Below, in pieces: positions 8,178 to 15,400 of a DNA stretch of 64,000 bases. The notes beneath the pieces were generated by a model. The model saw nothing but the letters and a program-made list of their open reading frames with translations. It searched no databases and was not told where the DNA came from. A program made the translations under genes and the position numbers. The DNA comes from Prochlorococcus marinus XMU1406 (lineage in GTDB: Bacteria; Cyanobacteriota; Cyanobacteriia; PCC-6307; Cyanobiaceae), in NCBI RefSeq assembly GCF_017696055.1, contig NZ_JAAORG010000003.1, positions 1 to 64,000 of the forward strand, in the 5' to 3' direction. The first letter of the stretch is position 1. The number at the start of each line of letters is the position of its first letter.

Positions 8178-8489
8178 TTAGCTAGACACTGCTGCGATTT
8201 CTTTATGGACGGAAAGAAATTCTTTATCCGTTAGAACTGGTGTAACTTCAATTTCTACGCCAAAATTATCGACCCAGATACTACTCCATTTCCAAATGTT
8301 CTGATGGTTTGAAGATTCAACTATTGCCCAACCATTAGCTCCCTCAGGATTTACTACTCGATTAAGAACTTTAAACCCATCAAATTCATCACCTTCGCAC
8401 CCTCCTTCAACAAAACCTGCAAAAGCTTCAGCCCCTTGCATATGACTTTCTTGATCTGGAAATTGCCAATGTACGATGTAAGTTTGCAT
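8178..8489 (-). CDS. DUF3303 family protein
   Basis: The 103-residue protein, starting at the MQTYIVHWQFP methionine, matches what I recall of DUF3303: HWQFPDQE near the N-terminus, EGGCEGDEFDGF in the middle, WAIVE and IWKWSSIWVDNFGV, ending in TPVLTDKE. These are small dimeric alpha/beta-barrel-like cytosolic proteins of unknown function, widespread in marine cyanobacteria. A start three residues upstream (8498) is possible. Confidence 0.82.
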   Translation of the reverse strand: MQTYIVHWQFPDQESHMQGAEAFAGFVEGGCEGDEFDGFKVLNRVVNPEGANGWAIVESSNHQNIWKWSSIWVDNFGVEIEVTPVLTDKEFLSVHKEIAAVSS

Positions 8490-8591
8490 AAATAACATTA
8501 TTTTTTTAATTATTAATTATCGAATTTAAAAATTAAATAAAAAGTCTTTAAACACTAATTTTAAAGGACTTAAGCCTAGAAGGGAAAAATA

Positions 8592-8786
8592 GCAAAAAAA
8601 AAGGACTCTTACGAGCCTAGGTGATGGGGACTCCTATAATGACAAATTAAACAGACACAAACAACCCCATCAATAGGTAATTTTAAATACTTACAAACAC
8701 CATATGTAGTGCTAAGATTTTAAAAAGGTTGGGTGATGGGGATTATCCTGCTTTTTGATTGGGGCGAAGCTAACGCCCTTTTTTTA
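8592..8786 (+). ncRNA. Candidate structured small RNA with repeated TGATGGGGA motifs
   Basis: This gene-free interval has GGTGATGGGGA at 8620-8630 and again at 8732-8742, with the complementary CCCCATCA at 8665-8672 between them. The middle segment can pair with either flank, giving two alternative hairpins. A plus-strand terminator closes the interval (8762-8785). A minus-strand terminator-like hairpin with a long T-run lies at the other end (about 8592-8617). No ORF of note is inside. A riboregulator or small RNA is inferred; I recognise no named family. Nothing else was seen in 8490-8869. Confidence 0.4.
8762..8785 (+). terminator. Rho-independent terminator
   Basis: GGGCG (8762-8766) pairs with CGCCC (8774-8778) around a 7-base loop, followed by seven T's (8779-8785). 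There is no plus-strand CDS immediately upstream, which implies a non-coding transcript ends here. Confidence 0.75.
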
Positions 8787-8869
8787 TGGAAAAATTTACT
8801 TTAATCAATAAATCAAGATCGAGGATTAAAGTATTTGAACCTTTTTAAGATAGTTCTAAGAACTCTTCT

Positions 8870-9056
8870 ATGATTAATGCAATTTTAATCTCTTATGATT
8901 GTGTTTATAAGCGATCAAGTAAGCCAGTTATGAAAGGCTCTAGGGTAGAATCTATCGAAGAAGCGATAAACTAATAAAAAAGCTATTAGAGTAAGGGTGG
9001 AAAAACATATAGATTCAATAGTTTTTAAAAAAATGGTGAATAGGTACTTTACCTAA
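8870..9056 (+). pseudogene. Frameshifted small gene
   Basis: From ATG 8870 the frame reads MINAILISYDCVYKRSS, then KPVMKGSRVESIEEAIN, and stops at TAA 8972. The +1 frame continues coherently with TNKKAIRVRVEKHIDS, then IVFKKMVNRYFT, to TAA 9054-9056. A single base change near the A-rich 8963-8980 stretch would restore a 61-residue basic protein. It could be genuine decay or a sequencing slip. No family recognised. Confidence 0.45.
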
Positions 9057-9106
9057 AATTTGACATTATTAAAAATTAATTACTAGATAGGCTTCAGAAT
9101 GAAAGA

Positions 9107-9280
9107 TTGAACATAAAAAAAGATATTTATTCAAATATTAAAGATTCAGATGCTTTGCAAAGTTTTTTTGAATGTATAACTTCTTGTAGCATCAATAGTG
9201 AGGGAGTAGATTGCAGAACAGCATGTTATTTAAAACATTTAGAACCAAACAATATCAATTACCCTTTAAAATTTTCATAA
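9107..9280 (+). CDS. Small protein with twin CX3C motif
   Basis: The 57-residue ORF probably starts at TTG 9107; the nearer ATG at 9099 is in another frame and stops at once. The centre reads FFECITSCSINSEGVDC followed by RTACYLKHL, giving two C-x3-C pairs nine residues apart. This pattern typically forms a disulfide-bonded helical hairpin or binds a metal. There is no signal peptide. No family recognised; the function is open. Confidence 0.55.
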   Translation: MNIKKDIYSNIKDSDALQSFFECITSCSINSEGVDCRTACYLKHLEPNNINYPLKFS

Positions 9281-9313
9281 GCAAAGCTTATTTATAATTG
9301 TTAAATTTCATTG

Positions 9314-9427
9314 ATGTTATTTCCACCTCCTCAAGTTATTTTTGGTCTATTGCTTTTATCTATAGCAGTAGTTCTCATCTGGGATATTAGATACAATCCT
9401 TTTGGAGAAGACGAAGACGGGATTTAA
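9314..9427 (+). CDS. Small single-span membrane protein
   Basis: This 37-residue ORF runs from ATG 9314 to TAA 9425. One transmembrane helix (VIFGLLLLSIAVVLIWDI) is followed by a short acidic tail (PFGEDEDGI). It looks like the minimal membrane subunits and accessory peptides common in this genus. Function unknown. Confidence 0.5.
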   Translation: MLFPPPQVIFGLLLLSIAVVLIWDIRYNPFGEDEDGI

Positions 9428-9430
9428 CCT

Positions 9431-9547
9431 TCAACTAGGAAGCTGATTTGTAGGTGGTGCGTGAAATTGTCGTTTCTTTCTTTTGAGTCTTTTGTAAGCG
9501 ACTAAAGAGCCTAATAATAACAATGTAATAGCTATTGAGTTAATCAT
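9431..9547 (-). CDS. Small single-span membrane protein, basic tail
   Basis: The 38-residue ORF runs from ATG at 9547. It has an N-terminal helix (SIAITLLLLGSLVAY) then a strongly basic stretch (KRLKRKKRQ), so the tail should face the cytoplasm. It is convergent with the 37-residue gene ending at 9427. No family recognised. Confidence 0.45.
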   Translation of the reverse strand: MINSIAITLLLLGSLVAYKRLKRKKRQFHAPPTNQLPS

Positions 9548-9729
9548 ATAAAGTAGTTTTATACATATAAAAACAAATATGTTCTAAATATCAATGATGA
9601 AAGTTATTTTTTCAAAAAGAAACTAATCATAGACTCATTTTTAATATTTAGCTTTGACATTAGGTACCCAAAACAACCAAGAGAAAATGCTTATCTAACC
9701 AAAAGTAATTTCTATGCAATGAGAATAAA

Positions 9730-9834
9730 TCACTTTTTCTTATTTCTCATTTGATATTGCAGAACAGCTTTTAGGTGTTGTACTTCTTTTTCTAAAGTCT
9801 CAATTCTTTTTTCTAATTCTTCATTAGTTGCCAT
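9730..9834 (-). CDS. Tiny coiled-coil protein
   Basis: The 34-residue ORF runs from ATG at 9834. Nearly the whole sequence is one amphipathic coiled coil (NEELEKRIETLEKEVQHL), reminiscent of SlyX-like or leucine-zipper peptides. Function unknown; it may oligomerise. Confidence 0.45.
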   Translation of the reverse strand: MATNEELEKRIETLEKEVQHLKAVLQYQMRNKKK

Positions 9835-9979
9835 ATTTTCATGAGATAAATTCTTTGATATTTATACCATTAAAAAAGTGACTCGTTATTCATGGCAAAC
9901 GTCAAATAAGTATTAGAGCCTATTGATTGGAATAATTTCTGTAGATAAATTATGCAGAGTATAAATTTAGGGGTAATTT

Positions 9980-10123
9980 ATGAGCGGAGATTATGAGACA
10001 CTAGAAATCAATCAACCTAAAATTAGATATTTTCAGAAAAAATCCGAAAATAATACAGAATGGTTAGATGAATTAATCAACCAAATTGAAGATATGAAAA
10101 ATAATATATCCAAATCTGCTTAA
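9980..10123 (+). CDS. Small acidic hypothetical protein, first of a compact run
   Basis: The 47-residue ORF from ATG 9980 is preceded by AGGGGTAATTT. It is soluble and helical toward the end (WLDELINQIEDMKNN). Its TAA overlaps the next ATG (TAATG), so translation of 9980-10239 is probably coupled. It leads into the MauE/DUF411 run that extends to 12006. Family not recognised. Confidence 0.55.
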   Translation: MSGDYETLEINQPKIRYFQKKSENNTEWLDELINQIEDMKNNISKSA

Positions 10124-10239
10124 TGACAGAAAAAGAATTGAAGGAATTTGAAAAATTTGTAAAAGAAAATGGATACAATGAAGAGCTAAAAGATATATAT
10201 TTAAGGGAAGTTATAGGCAGAAATAAAGTATACGAATGA
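10123..10239 (+). CDS. Small charged hypothetical protein
   Basis: The 38-residue ORF (TEKELKEFEKFVKENGY, then EELKDIYLREVIG) has ATG overlapping the previous stop and a stop overlapping the next ATG (ATGA). The tight couplings on both sides argue it is a real operon member. No domain recognised; likely a helical cytosolic peptide. Confidence 0.5.
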   Translation: MTEKELKEFEKFVKENGYNEELKDIYLREVIGRNKVYE

Positions 10240-10466
10240 GATCAAATTTTCTACCAAACATTCGACTAGCTACAAACATTCTTGTAGTTATTGATACTTT
10301 TGCTATTGCTTTAAAGATTGCTCCAATCGCAGAGGTATATCAGAAAAAAAATCTATGTATTAAATATTTGAAAAATCAAATAGCTAAAGACGAACTTATA
10401 AAAAGACTAAAAATAATTAAACAAGCAAATTTATCTAGTATTTGTGATTCTATCCTCAAAAGTTAA
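10236..10466 (+). CDS. Small hypothetical protein with N-terminal hydrophobic helix
   Basis: The 76-residue protein has a hydrophobic N-terminal segment (LATNILVVIDTFAIALKIAPI) followed by a charged helical region with two cysteines (residues ~42 and ~70). It may be membrane-tethered. The start overlaps the previous stop by ATGA, and the next gene begins two bases after its stop. No family recognised. Confidence 0.55.
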   Translation: MRSNFLPNIRLATNILVVIDTFAIALKIAPIAEVYQKKNLCIKYLKNQIAKDELIKRLKIIKQANLSSICDSILKS

Positions 10467-10468
10467 GA

Positions 10469-10921
10469 ATGAAGATCAAGTCATTTACACCTTTAATTGC
10501 AGTCTTTGGTACTTCATTTCTGATAACCATTACATTGCTTAAAAGTTTCCAAATTTTTATGGGAATATCAATTTGTCTTTTAGCGATGCTCAAGCTTATG
10601 GATATTGAAGCTTTTGGAACAAGTTATAAGAAATATGATTTAATATCTTCTAAATTTGATAGCTGGATATATATTTATCCTTTTTGCGAATTATTAATTG
10701 GAATAAGTTTTCTTAATTCTTCTCCACCCTCTTTAATTGTTTTTATTGCCCTAATTTTAGGAATTTCTGGAATGATTTCAGTATTTAAGGCTGTTTATTT
10801 GGATAAATTAAAATTAAATTGTGCATGTATCGGTGGATATGCAAAAACTCCTTTGGGAATTATTAGTTTTATTGAAAATCTTTTAATGGCAATTATGAGT
10901 GTCTTAATTTTGATTAAATAG
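10469..10921 (+). CDS. MauE/DoxX-like four-helix membrane protein
   Basis: The 150-residue protein is almost entirely hydrophobic, with four likely transmembrane helices. Near residue 118 it has LNCACIGGYAKTPLGI, matching the CxC-G segment that follows helix 3 in MauE-type proteins. MauE-like proteins work with periplasmic thiol or metal proteins; here a DUF411 CGCC protein follows 61 bases downstream. A joint redox or metal-delivery role is inferred from that pairing. Confidence 0.7.
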   Translation: MKIKSFTPLIAVFGTSFLITITLLKSFQIFMGISICLLAMLKLMDIEAFGTSYKKYDLISSKFDSWIYIYPFCELLIGISFLNSSPPSLIVFIALILGISGMISVFKAVYLDKLKLNCACIGGYAKTPLGIISFIENLLMAIMSVLILIK

Positions 10922-10982
10922 CGATTTAAGAAATTTTCATTTATGGTTAATTTAAATATTAAATTTAATCGTCGTAATTAGT

Positions 10983-11501
10983 ATGACACTTAATAAAATA
11001 TTGATTAAAAGGGGATTTTTAAATTATCTAATTTTTTCTGGAATTCTTTTTGCAAATACTATTAACGTTCATAGGATTAGTGCAAAAACTCAAGAAAATA
11101 AAGATATCCCAAAAGTTGTTTCTTACAGATCATCATCATGTGGTTGTTGCAAAAAATGGATCAATCATTTAAGAGATAATGGATTAGAAGTTGTTGATAA
11201 TATAGTTGAAGATATCTCAGTAATAAAAAACCAATATCAAATTCCCAATAATTTGAGGTCATGTCACTCAGCTCAAATAGCTAACTATACTATTGAAGGA
11301 CATGTCCCGATTGAATCAATCAACAAACTTTTTAGAGAAAAACCAAATATCAATGGGATAGCTGTACGTGGCATGCCACTTGGCTCTCCAGGCATGGAAA
11401 TGCATTCTCACGAATCTCACTCTCATGATTATGAGAACTACAAAGTGGTTTCATTTAATAAAACTGGCAAAACAAAAATATTTGATGAAATCTCTCCTTA
11501 A
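10983..11501 (+). CDS. DUF411 family CGCC metal-binding/redox protein, exported
   Basis: The 172-residue protein has an N-terminal hydrophobic signal or anchor (residues ~11-26). A thioredoxin-like DUF411 domain follows, with SCGCCKKWINHLRDNG (Cys53, Cys55, Cys56), SCHSAQIANYTIEGHVP and GIAVRGMPLGSPGME. The C-terminus is His-rich (MHSHESHSHDY), which would bind copper or another soft metal. DUF411 proteins are usually found with copper-handling genes. Acting in the periplasm is inferred from the leader. The function of this copy is not proven. Confidence 0.85.
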   Translation: MTLNKILIKRGFLNYLIFSGILFANTINVHRISAKTQENKDIPKVVSYRSSSCGCCKKWINHLRDNGLEVVDNIVEDISVIKNQYQIPNNLRSCHSAQIANYTIEGHVPIESINKLFREKPNINGIAVRGMPLGSPGMEMHSHESHSHDYENYKVVSFNKTGKTKIFDEISP

Positions 11502-11523
11502 AACAAATACTTAATTTGAAATA

Positions 11524-11745
11524 ATGCATATTTTTCTTAGAAATTTTAAATTTTTTATTTTTTTATTTTCCTTATCTCTTAATTTCAATAGTTATTTGCA
11601 TGCACATTTGAGGGGTACATTTCTTTCTGAAGAGGACGCCGAAAATAGATCTTTAGAACTTGGTTGCGAAGGAATACATAAGAACCAAGATAAATGGATG
11701 CCATGCAAAAACGAAAAAGAATTACATATTTATTTGAGAAAATAA
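11524..11745 (+). CDS. DUF3721-like secreted small protein
   Basis: The 73-residue protein has a signal peptide (FKFFIFLFSLSLNFNSYLHA). A short domain follows with EDAENRSLELGCEGIHKN and WMPCKNE, which is the Cys...MPC pattern I associate with DUF3721. The two cysteines could form a disulfide or bind metal. It follows the DUF411 gene and ends directly at the next ATG (11746), so it belongs to the same run. Confidence 0.65.
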   Translation: MHIFLRNFKFFIFLFSLSLNFNSYLHAHLRGTFLSEEDAENRSLELGCEGIHKNQDKWMPCKNEKELHIYLRK

Positions 11746-12006
11746 ATGGGGAAATTAAAAACCGATAAAAGAAAAATTCACAGAAAAATAACGGCACTTT
11801 CAGCAATCCCTTTATTAATTACTATTTTATCTGGGACTATTTATAGTATCCTGCAGCCATTAGGAGTAGATGCTTTTTGGTTAATCAAATGGCATACAGG
11901 CAATTTTGGCATTATTAATTTGCAACCTTTCTACTCGATATTTCTTGGTGTGGCATCAATAATCTCTATAATATCTGGCCTAGGACTATTACAAAAAAGT
12001 ACTTAG
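11746..12006 (+). CDS. Two-helix membrane protein (PepSY-associated-like)
   Basis: The 86-residue protein has a basic N-terminus (KTDKRKIHRKITALSAIP) then two membrane helices separated by a loop with WLIKWHTGNFGII. The K.HR.....P pattern and WH.G motif recall fragments of PepSY-associated membrane proteins, but the match is weak. It starts on the base after the DUF3721 stop and closes the MauE/DUF411/DUF3721 run. Confidence 0.55.
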   Translation: MGKLKTDKRKIHRKITALSAIPLLITILSGTIYSILQPLGVDAFWLIKWHTGNFGIINLQPFYSIFLGVASIISIISGLGLLQKST

Positions 12007-12035
12007 ATAGATTCTAAGTAAGGCCAAAAATCTAA

Positions 12036-12236
12036 TTAATTAATACTATTTGCTCCGCCACTTACTAAGAAAATTATCGCTCCTAGCGCCATTGTTGCCA
12101 CACCCATATAAGGGTATTTCTTAATCCTTGATTTGGTAATAGGAAGCCATGAAATGTATCTATCAGATTTATTTAATTCAACTTTTTTTTGTCTAGGTGG
12201 CAATCCTAATTCCTCTCTTCTTTTAGCTTCGCCCAT
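12036..12236 (-). CDS. DUF2839 family protein
   Basis: The 66-residue protein begins MGEAKRREELGLPPRQKK, the start typical of DUF2839, and ends in a single transmembrane helix (MGVATMALGAIIFLVSGG). The family is cyanobacterial and of unknown function. A second member lies at 14433-14648 on the same strand. It is convergent with the plus-strand run that ends at 12006. Confidence 0.8.
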   Translation of the reverse strand: MGEAKRREELGLPPRQKKVELNKSDRYISWLPITKSRIKKYPYMGVATMALGAIIFLVSGGANSIN

Positions 12237-12340
12237 AATCTTAAATTTATTTATATCTCAATATTAAAAATTATGTTCTGCACCTGCGAGTTAATTTTAT
12301 TTAAAAAATAGGCCTTTTAATAAGGATAAATTATTTAAGT

Positions 12341-12487
12341 TTATTTAGCCTTCTTTAAATATAGATTCTTTGTATTTGCCTGATCTGATGTAAATAACAA
12401 AATTAATATAGTTCCAACTAGAAATGAAAAAATCATTGTTAAACCAACAACTTCAACCATCTCACTAGGCAGATAATTTAGAAACAT
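12341..12487 (-). CDS. Small single-span membrane protein
   Basis: The 48-residue ORF runs from ATG at 12487 to TAA at 12341. It has an N-terminal amphipathic stretch (LNYLPSEMVEVVGL), one transmembrane helix (MIFSFLVGTILILLF) and a basic tail (YLKKAK). No family recognised. Confidence 0.5.
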   Translation of the reverse strand: MFLNYLPSEMVEVVGLTMIFSFLVGTILILLFTSDQANTKNLYLKKAK

Positions 12488-12641
12488 AATGAATAGATCT
12501 CTTATTTTAAACTTAGCAATTGTATTTTTTATGTAAAGTAAGTATTGTTTCTTAAATTTCGAAATGAGCTGATTGAAACTTGATACTCTTTACTTATCTC
12601 TATGTTCAGGATAAATCTTTTCTGAGTCGATAAAAATTTTC

Positions 12642-12932
12642 TTACTTAGCTATACCTATTTTCTTAAGCAATTTCAGGTAAGGCAAGGCCCAATTACCAA
12701 AGGTAAAAGAAATTGTTGTATTTTTTGTATTTGGTAATAATGTTTTAGAACGAATAGAGGCTAATTTAGAGAATTTCTTAATAGTCTCTGCTTCTAGATT
12801 ATCCATATACAATTTTTTTTGAACACCTCGATCTTTCTTCTGTGGCAAATAATTTTCTATAAACCATAAGACCTGATCTAACTTTGATTTATTGGTTGAG
12901 TTATTAAATTTGTTATATTTCTTTTTAAACAT
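12642..12932 (-). CDS. Hypothetical basic protein
   Basis: The 96-residue protein is rich in Lys and Asn, without signal or membrane helices (KLDQVLWFIENYLPQKK, then TIKKFSKLASIRSKT). The end reads WALPYLKLLKKIG. It could bind nucleic acid given its high pI, but that is speculative. No family recognised. Confidence 0.5.
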   Translation of the reverse strand: MFKKKYNKFNNSTNKSKLDQVLWFIENYLPQKKDRGVQKKLYMDNLEAETIKKFSKLASIRSKTLLPNTKNTTISFTFGNWALPYLKLLKKIGIAK

Positions 12933-13062
12933 CTTTATTTACCTTTTTATTCCTAAATTAAATTTGCCATTTATATATTTTTAAATCAATAGTAAAAGCA
13001 TCAAAATAATTTTCTTTTAATAATCGAGAATTGGCAAAAGAAATATATTTTATTTCTTGATT

Positions 13063-13092
13063 AAAAAAAGAGGAATTAATCCCTCTTTTTTT
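13063..13092 (-). terminator. Bidirectional terminator hairpin
   Basis: AAAAAAAGAGG (13063-13073) pairs with CCTCTTTTTTT (13082-13092) around an 8-base loop. The T-run works on both strands; the likely user is the minus-strand gene ending at 13152. Confidence 0.7.
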
Positions 13093-13151
13093 AATCAGTT
13101 CCAAATAAGAATTTAAATTTTTTAGTCTTTCAATTTCATTCCTTTTTGTGT

Positions 13152-13283
13152 TTACCTGATTCTTTCTTCAAAGACGGATCTTCTGTATGGAATTACTTCT
13201 CCATTTTTATTTGCCAAAAGTTGGACTTTGTGAAGCCTATTGGCTCTTTTGATTTTTTCTCTTATTTGTAAGAGGTTATTCAT
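13152..13283 (-). CDS. Small basic hypothetical protein
   Basis: The 43-residue ORF starts at ATG 13283 (NNLLQIREKIKRANRLHK, then VQLLANKNGEVIPYRRS). It is soluble, basic and coherent to its stop, with a terminator hairpin 60 bases downstream. No family recognised. Bases 13284-13473 upstream show no other gene. Confidence 0.5.
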   Translation of the reverse strand: MNNLLQIREKIKRANRLHKVQLLANKNGEVIPYRRSVFEERIR

Positions 13284-13473
13284 GGTCTTGTGCAGTTAAT
13301 GAGAATCCTGTTCCCTATTCCCATGACTTGTGTCCAGAATTATAAACTTGGATGAAGGGAAATGAACAATAACACCTCCTAAAAAATAACGCGAGAGTAA
13401 TTTTTACTAATTATTTTCTCAAAAATAAAGAATATATAAATTGAAAAAAAATATTTTAATTTTAAGTACATTA

Positions 13474-13749
13474 TTAGGATAAGAAAATAGTCTGAGAACC
13501 ATCATTTTTATTCTGAATAACTATTTTTTTATTTGGGAATATATCTGATAATATTTTCTTCAAATTTGAATTATCTGAAGAAATTTCATTTTCCATATTT
13601 TTTGAATTAATTTTCCAATTTTCATCTACGAATAGTTCTTTATCATCACTTTTGTTTATCTCAACTGATGTCTTATTTATAATCTTAAGCAACAATTCGG
13701 AATCATAATCTTTAAATTCTTCATTGCTCTCTTTGAAATTCTCAATCAT
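13474..13749 (-). CDS. Acidic hypothetical protein
   Basis: The 91-residue protein is Glu/Asp/Asn/Ser-rich (KESNEEFKDYDSELLLKI) and looks partly disordered, with a more ordered end (LKKILSDIFPNKKIVIQN). No signal, membrane helix or known motif is seen. Family not recognised. Confidence 0.5.
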   Translation of the reverse strand: MIENFKESNEEFKDYDSELLLKIINKTSVEINKSDDKELFVDENWKINSKNMENEISSDNSNLKKILSDIFPNKKIVIQNKNDGSQTIFLS

Positions 13750-13974
13750 TATTTAAAAATCTAATGTTTCTAAATCTTGCATGAGAAATTTCAAGAATAC
13801 AAGGTATTAATTACCTAAAAATTTCTTTTAAAATAAAAAATTTGGATGAAATTAAAATATTTTTCTTTAAAGAATTTAATTTCAAAATAGTTAAAGAATG
13901 ATATTTAAAAAGATTAATTAACCATTTACACCATTTATTTACTTGTTAATTTGCAAATAAGAGATTCAGGAAAA

Positions 13975-14106
13975 ATGGCAAGAATAATTAACAAAAGAAT
14001 TAGACTTTTTAGATGGTTAAACTCAGGCATGATACTACCATTTATCTTTATGGCTGCATCCTCATCTATTATTCTTTATGGTGTTTTATTTATCCTAATA
14101 AAATAG
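13975..14106 (+). CDS. Small single-span membrane protein
   Basis: The 43-residue ORF from ATG 13975 is preceded by CAGGAAAA. It has a basic N-terminus (ARIINKRIRLFRWLN), then a hydrophobic helix (MILPFIFMAASSSIILYGVL). Consistent with an inner or thylakoid membrane peptide. No family recognised. Confidence 0.5.
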   Translation: MARIINKRIRLFRWLNSGMILPFIFMAASSSIILYGVLFILIK

Positions 14107-14115
14107 ATTTCTAAT

Positions 14116-14250
14116 TTAAGCAGCTAAGTTTTCCTCTGATTCAGACTTAATCATTGCAGCTTTTTTTAATAAACTAACTACTTCTTTTCTTCCAACCGCA
14201 TTATCAGCTTGGTGCATTATTTCAGCATATTTTTTATTTATGTTTTTCAT
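14116..14250 (-). CDS. Small helical protein, paralogue of the gene at 23250
   Basis: The 44-residue product (INKKYAEIMHQADNAVGRKE, then VVSLLKKAAMIK) aligns with the 45-residue product at 23250-23387 (ISKKYADLLIQANNTTGRKE, then ALSLIKQATKLK). The shared KKYA-(x)n-QA(D/N)N..GRKE..SL.K.A core shows a small gene family. That conservation supports both as real genes. Helical, cytosolic, function unknown. Confidence 0.6.
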   Translation of the reverse strand: MKNINKKYAEIMHQADNAVGRKEVVSLLKKAAMIKSESEENLAA

Positions 14251-14432
14251 AAATAGTTTTAATTTTAATCCAAAATTACAGCACAATAAGATGGTGTCAA
14301 TCGTAAATAAGTCTCATATATTATTTATTTGATTTTTTTTGCAGAATAAAAATTTCTGATTTATTGTCCTTAAAGTTTTTTTAATTGATGATCCAAAAGA
14401 TTCATAAATATCAAAATTAAGAACCATCATAA

Positions 14433-14648
14433 TTAAGCAATATTAAAAGATTTGAAAACATAAAATAAACCTCCAATTAAGATCAATATTGCAGCTCCAT
14501 AAAAAAGAAAAGGAATAATTGGATATTTATATAATGTAGACCTAACTTTTTGTTGTATGTCTTTTTTATCAAGTTGAGGCAACTTTATATCTTCAGTTTT
14601 TTCTCTAGGCGGAATACCTAAATTTTTTCTTCTCTTTGCCTCTCCCAT
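14433..14648 (-). CDS. DUF2839 family protein, second copy
   Basis: The 71-residue protein starts at the MGEAKRRKNLGIPPRE methionine, as in the copy at 12036. A start ten residues upstream (14675) would overlap the neighbouring gene and is rejected. It ends in one transmembrane helix (IPFLFYGAAILILIGGLFYV). The gene at 14651-14881 stops two bases before this start, so they are probably co-transcribed. Confidence 0.78.
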   Translation of the reverse strand: MGEAKRRKNLGIPPREKTEDIKLPQLDKKDIQQKVRSTLYKYPIIPFLFYGAAILILIGGLFYVFKSFNIA

Positions 14649-14650
14649 AA

Positions 14651-14881
14651 TTAATCCTGAGGAATTCCCATACATTTTAAATAATTGTTATCAGCTAAAT
14701 CTAAAATCTGATTCCATTCTTCATGAGATGTTTCCAAATTATTTTTAAAATCTTTTTCAAATTTAAGAATACATCTTTTTTCTATATTTTCTGGTGAATT
14801 ATAGTTTCTTAAAAAAGTAAAACTCAAATACGATAATGATGAAAAAACTATAATTACTTTAGCAATTCTAAAAATATTCAT
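14651..14881 (-). CDS. Hypothetical protein with N-terminal membrane anchor
   Basis: The 76-residue protein has an N-terminal hydrophobic anchor (FRIAKVIIVFSSLSYLSFTFL) followed by a charged soluble domain with two cysteines (RCILKFEKDFKNN, then NNYLKCMGIPQD), possibly a periplasmic disulfide. No family recognised. It is upstream of, and nearly touching, the DUF2839 gene. Confidence 0.5.
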   Translation of the reverse strand: MNIFRIAKVIIVFSSLSYLSFTFLRNYNSPENIEKRCILKFEKDFKNNLETSHEEWNQILDLADNNYLKCMGIPQD

Positions 14882-14962
14882 ATCTTAGATGATATTTCCC
14901 TATTAATAAATAAGTTACTTTTTGGTTTTATAATTAAATTAATTTATTTAGAACAATTATAA

Positions 14963-15160
14963 ATGATAAATTCGGTAAATTTTAACCATTTGCCTATTCA
15001 AGATTTGGTTGTTTCAGGGTTAATAATCTTTATAATGTCGACGATTATTGCCAATATTTATAACCCATTATTAGCAATACTTTATGCATTTGGAAATATA
15101 CTTACTCTTACTTTTTTGAGTTGGTTATACCAAGAAACCTGGAGTGATCCAAGCAAATAA
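14963..15160 (+). CDS. Two-helix small membrane protein
   Basis: The 65-residue protein has two hydrophobic helices (LVVSGLIIFIMSTIIANIY, then LLAILYAFGNILTLTFLSW) and a short polar end. It has no recognised motif. Upstream is a 80-base AT-rich region shared with the divergent gene at 14881. Confidence 0.5.
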   Translation: MINSVNFNHLPIQDLVVSGLIIFIMSTIIANIYNPLLAILYAFGNILTLTFLSWLYQETWSDPSK

Positions 15161-15206
15161 AAGCAATTAAGAAAAAAAGATTAATATATATATATTTATA
15201 TTTATT

Positions 15207-15320
15207 CTACTTTTGTATTTTTAACTTTGAAGAATACTTTAAATTCACAATGTATGTAGCAACAAGAGAAAGTATTAAGAAAAATAATAAGCTCTCTAAA
15301 GTAGATTGAGGCATAACCAT
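15207..15320 (-). CDS. Small single-span membrane protein
   Basis: The 37-residue ORF starts at ATG 15320 (or ATG 15314). It has one helix (LESLLFFLILSLVATYIV) then a short basic tail (LKYSSKLKIQK). No family recognised; modest support only from open frame and composition. Confidence 0.45.
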   Translation of the reverse strand: MVMPQSTLESLLFFLILSLVATYIVNLKYSSKLKIQK

Positions 15321-15400
15321 AATTAGTAGCAAAAATAATACATTTCTAGAAAAACGAATTCTGAAGAAAAATCAACCCTTTAATTATTTTTATTTTCAAA

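Noticed and set aside
10236-10466. Type IV pilin-like protein
   Set aside because: The N-terminal hydrophobic helix lacks the G-F/E cleavage motif of prepilins.
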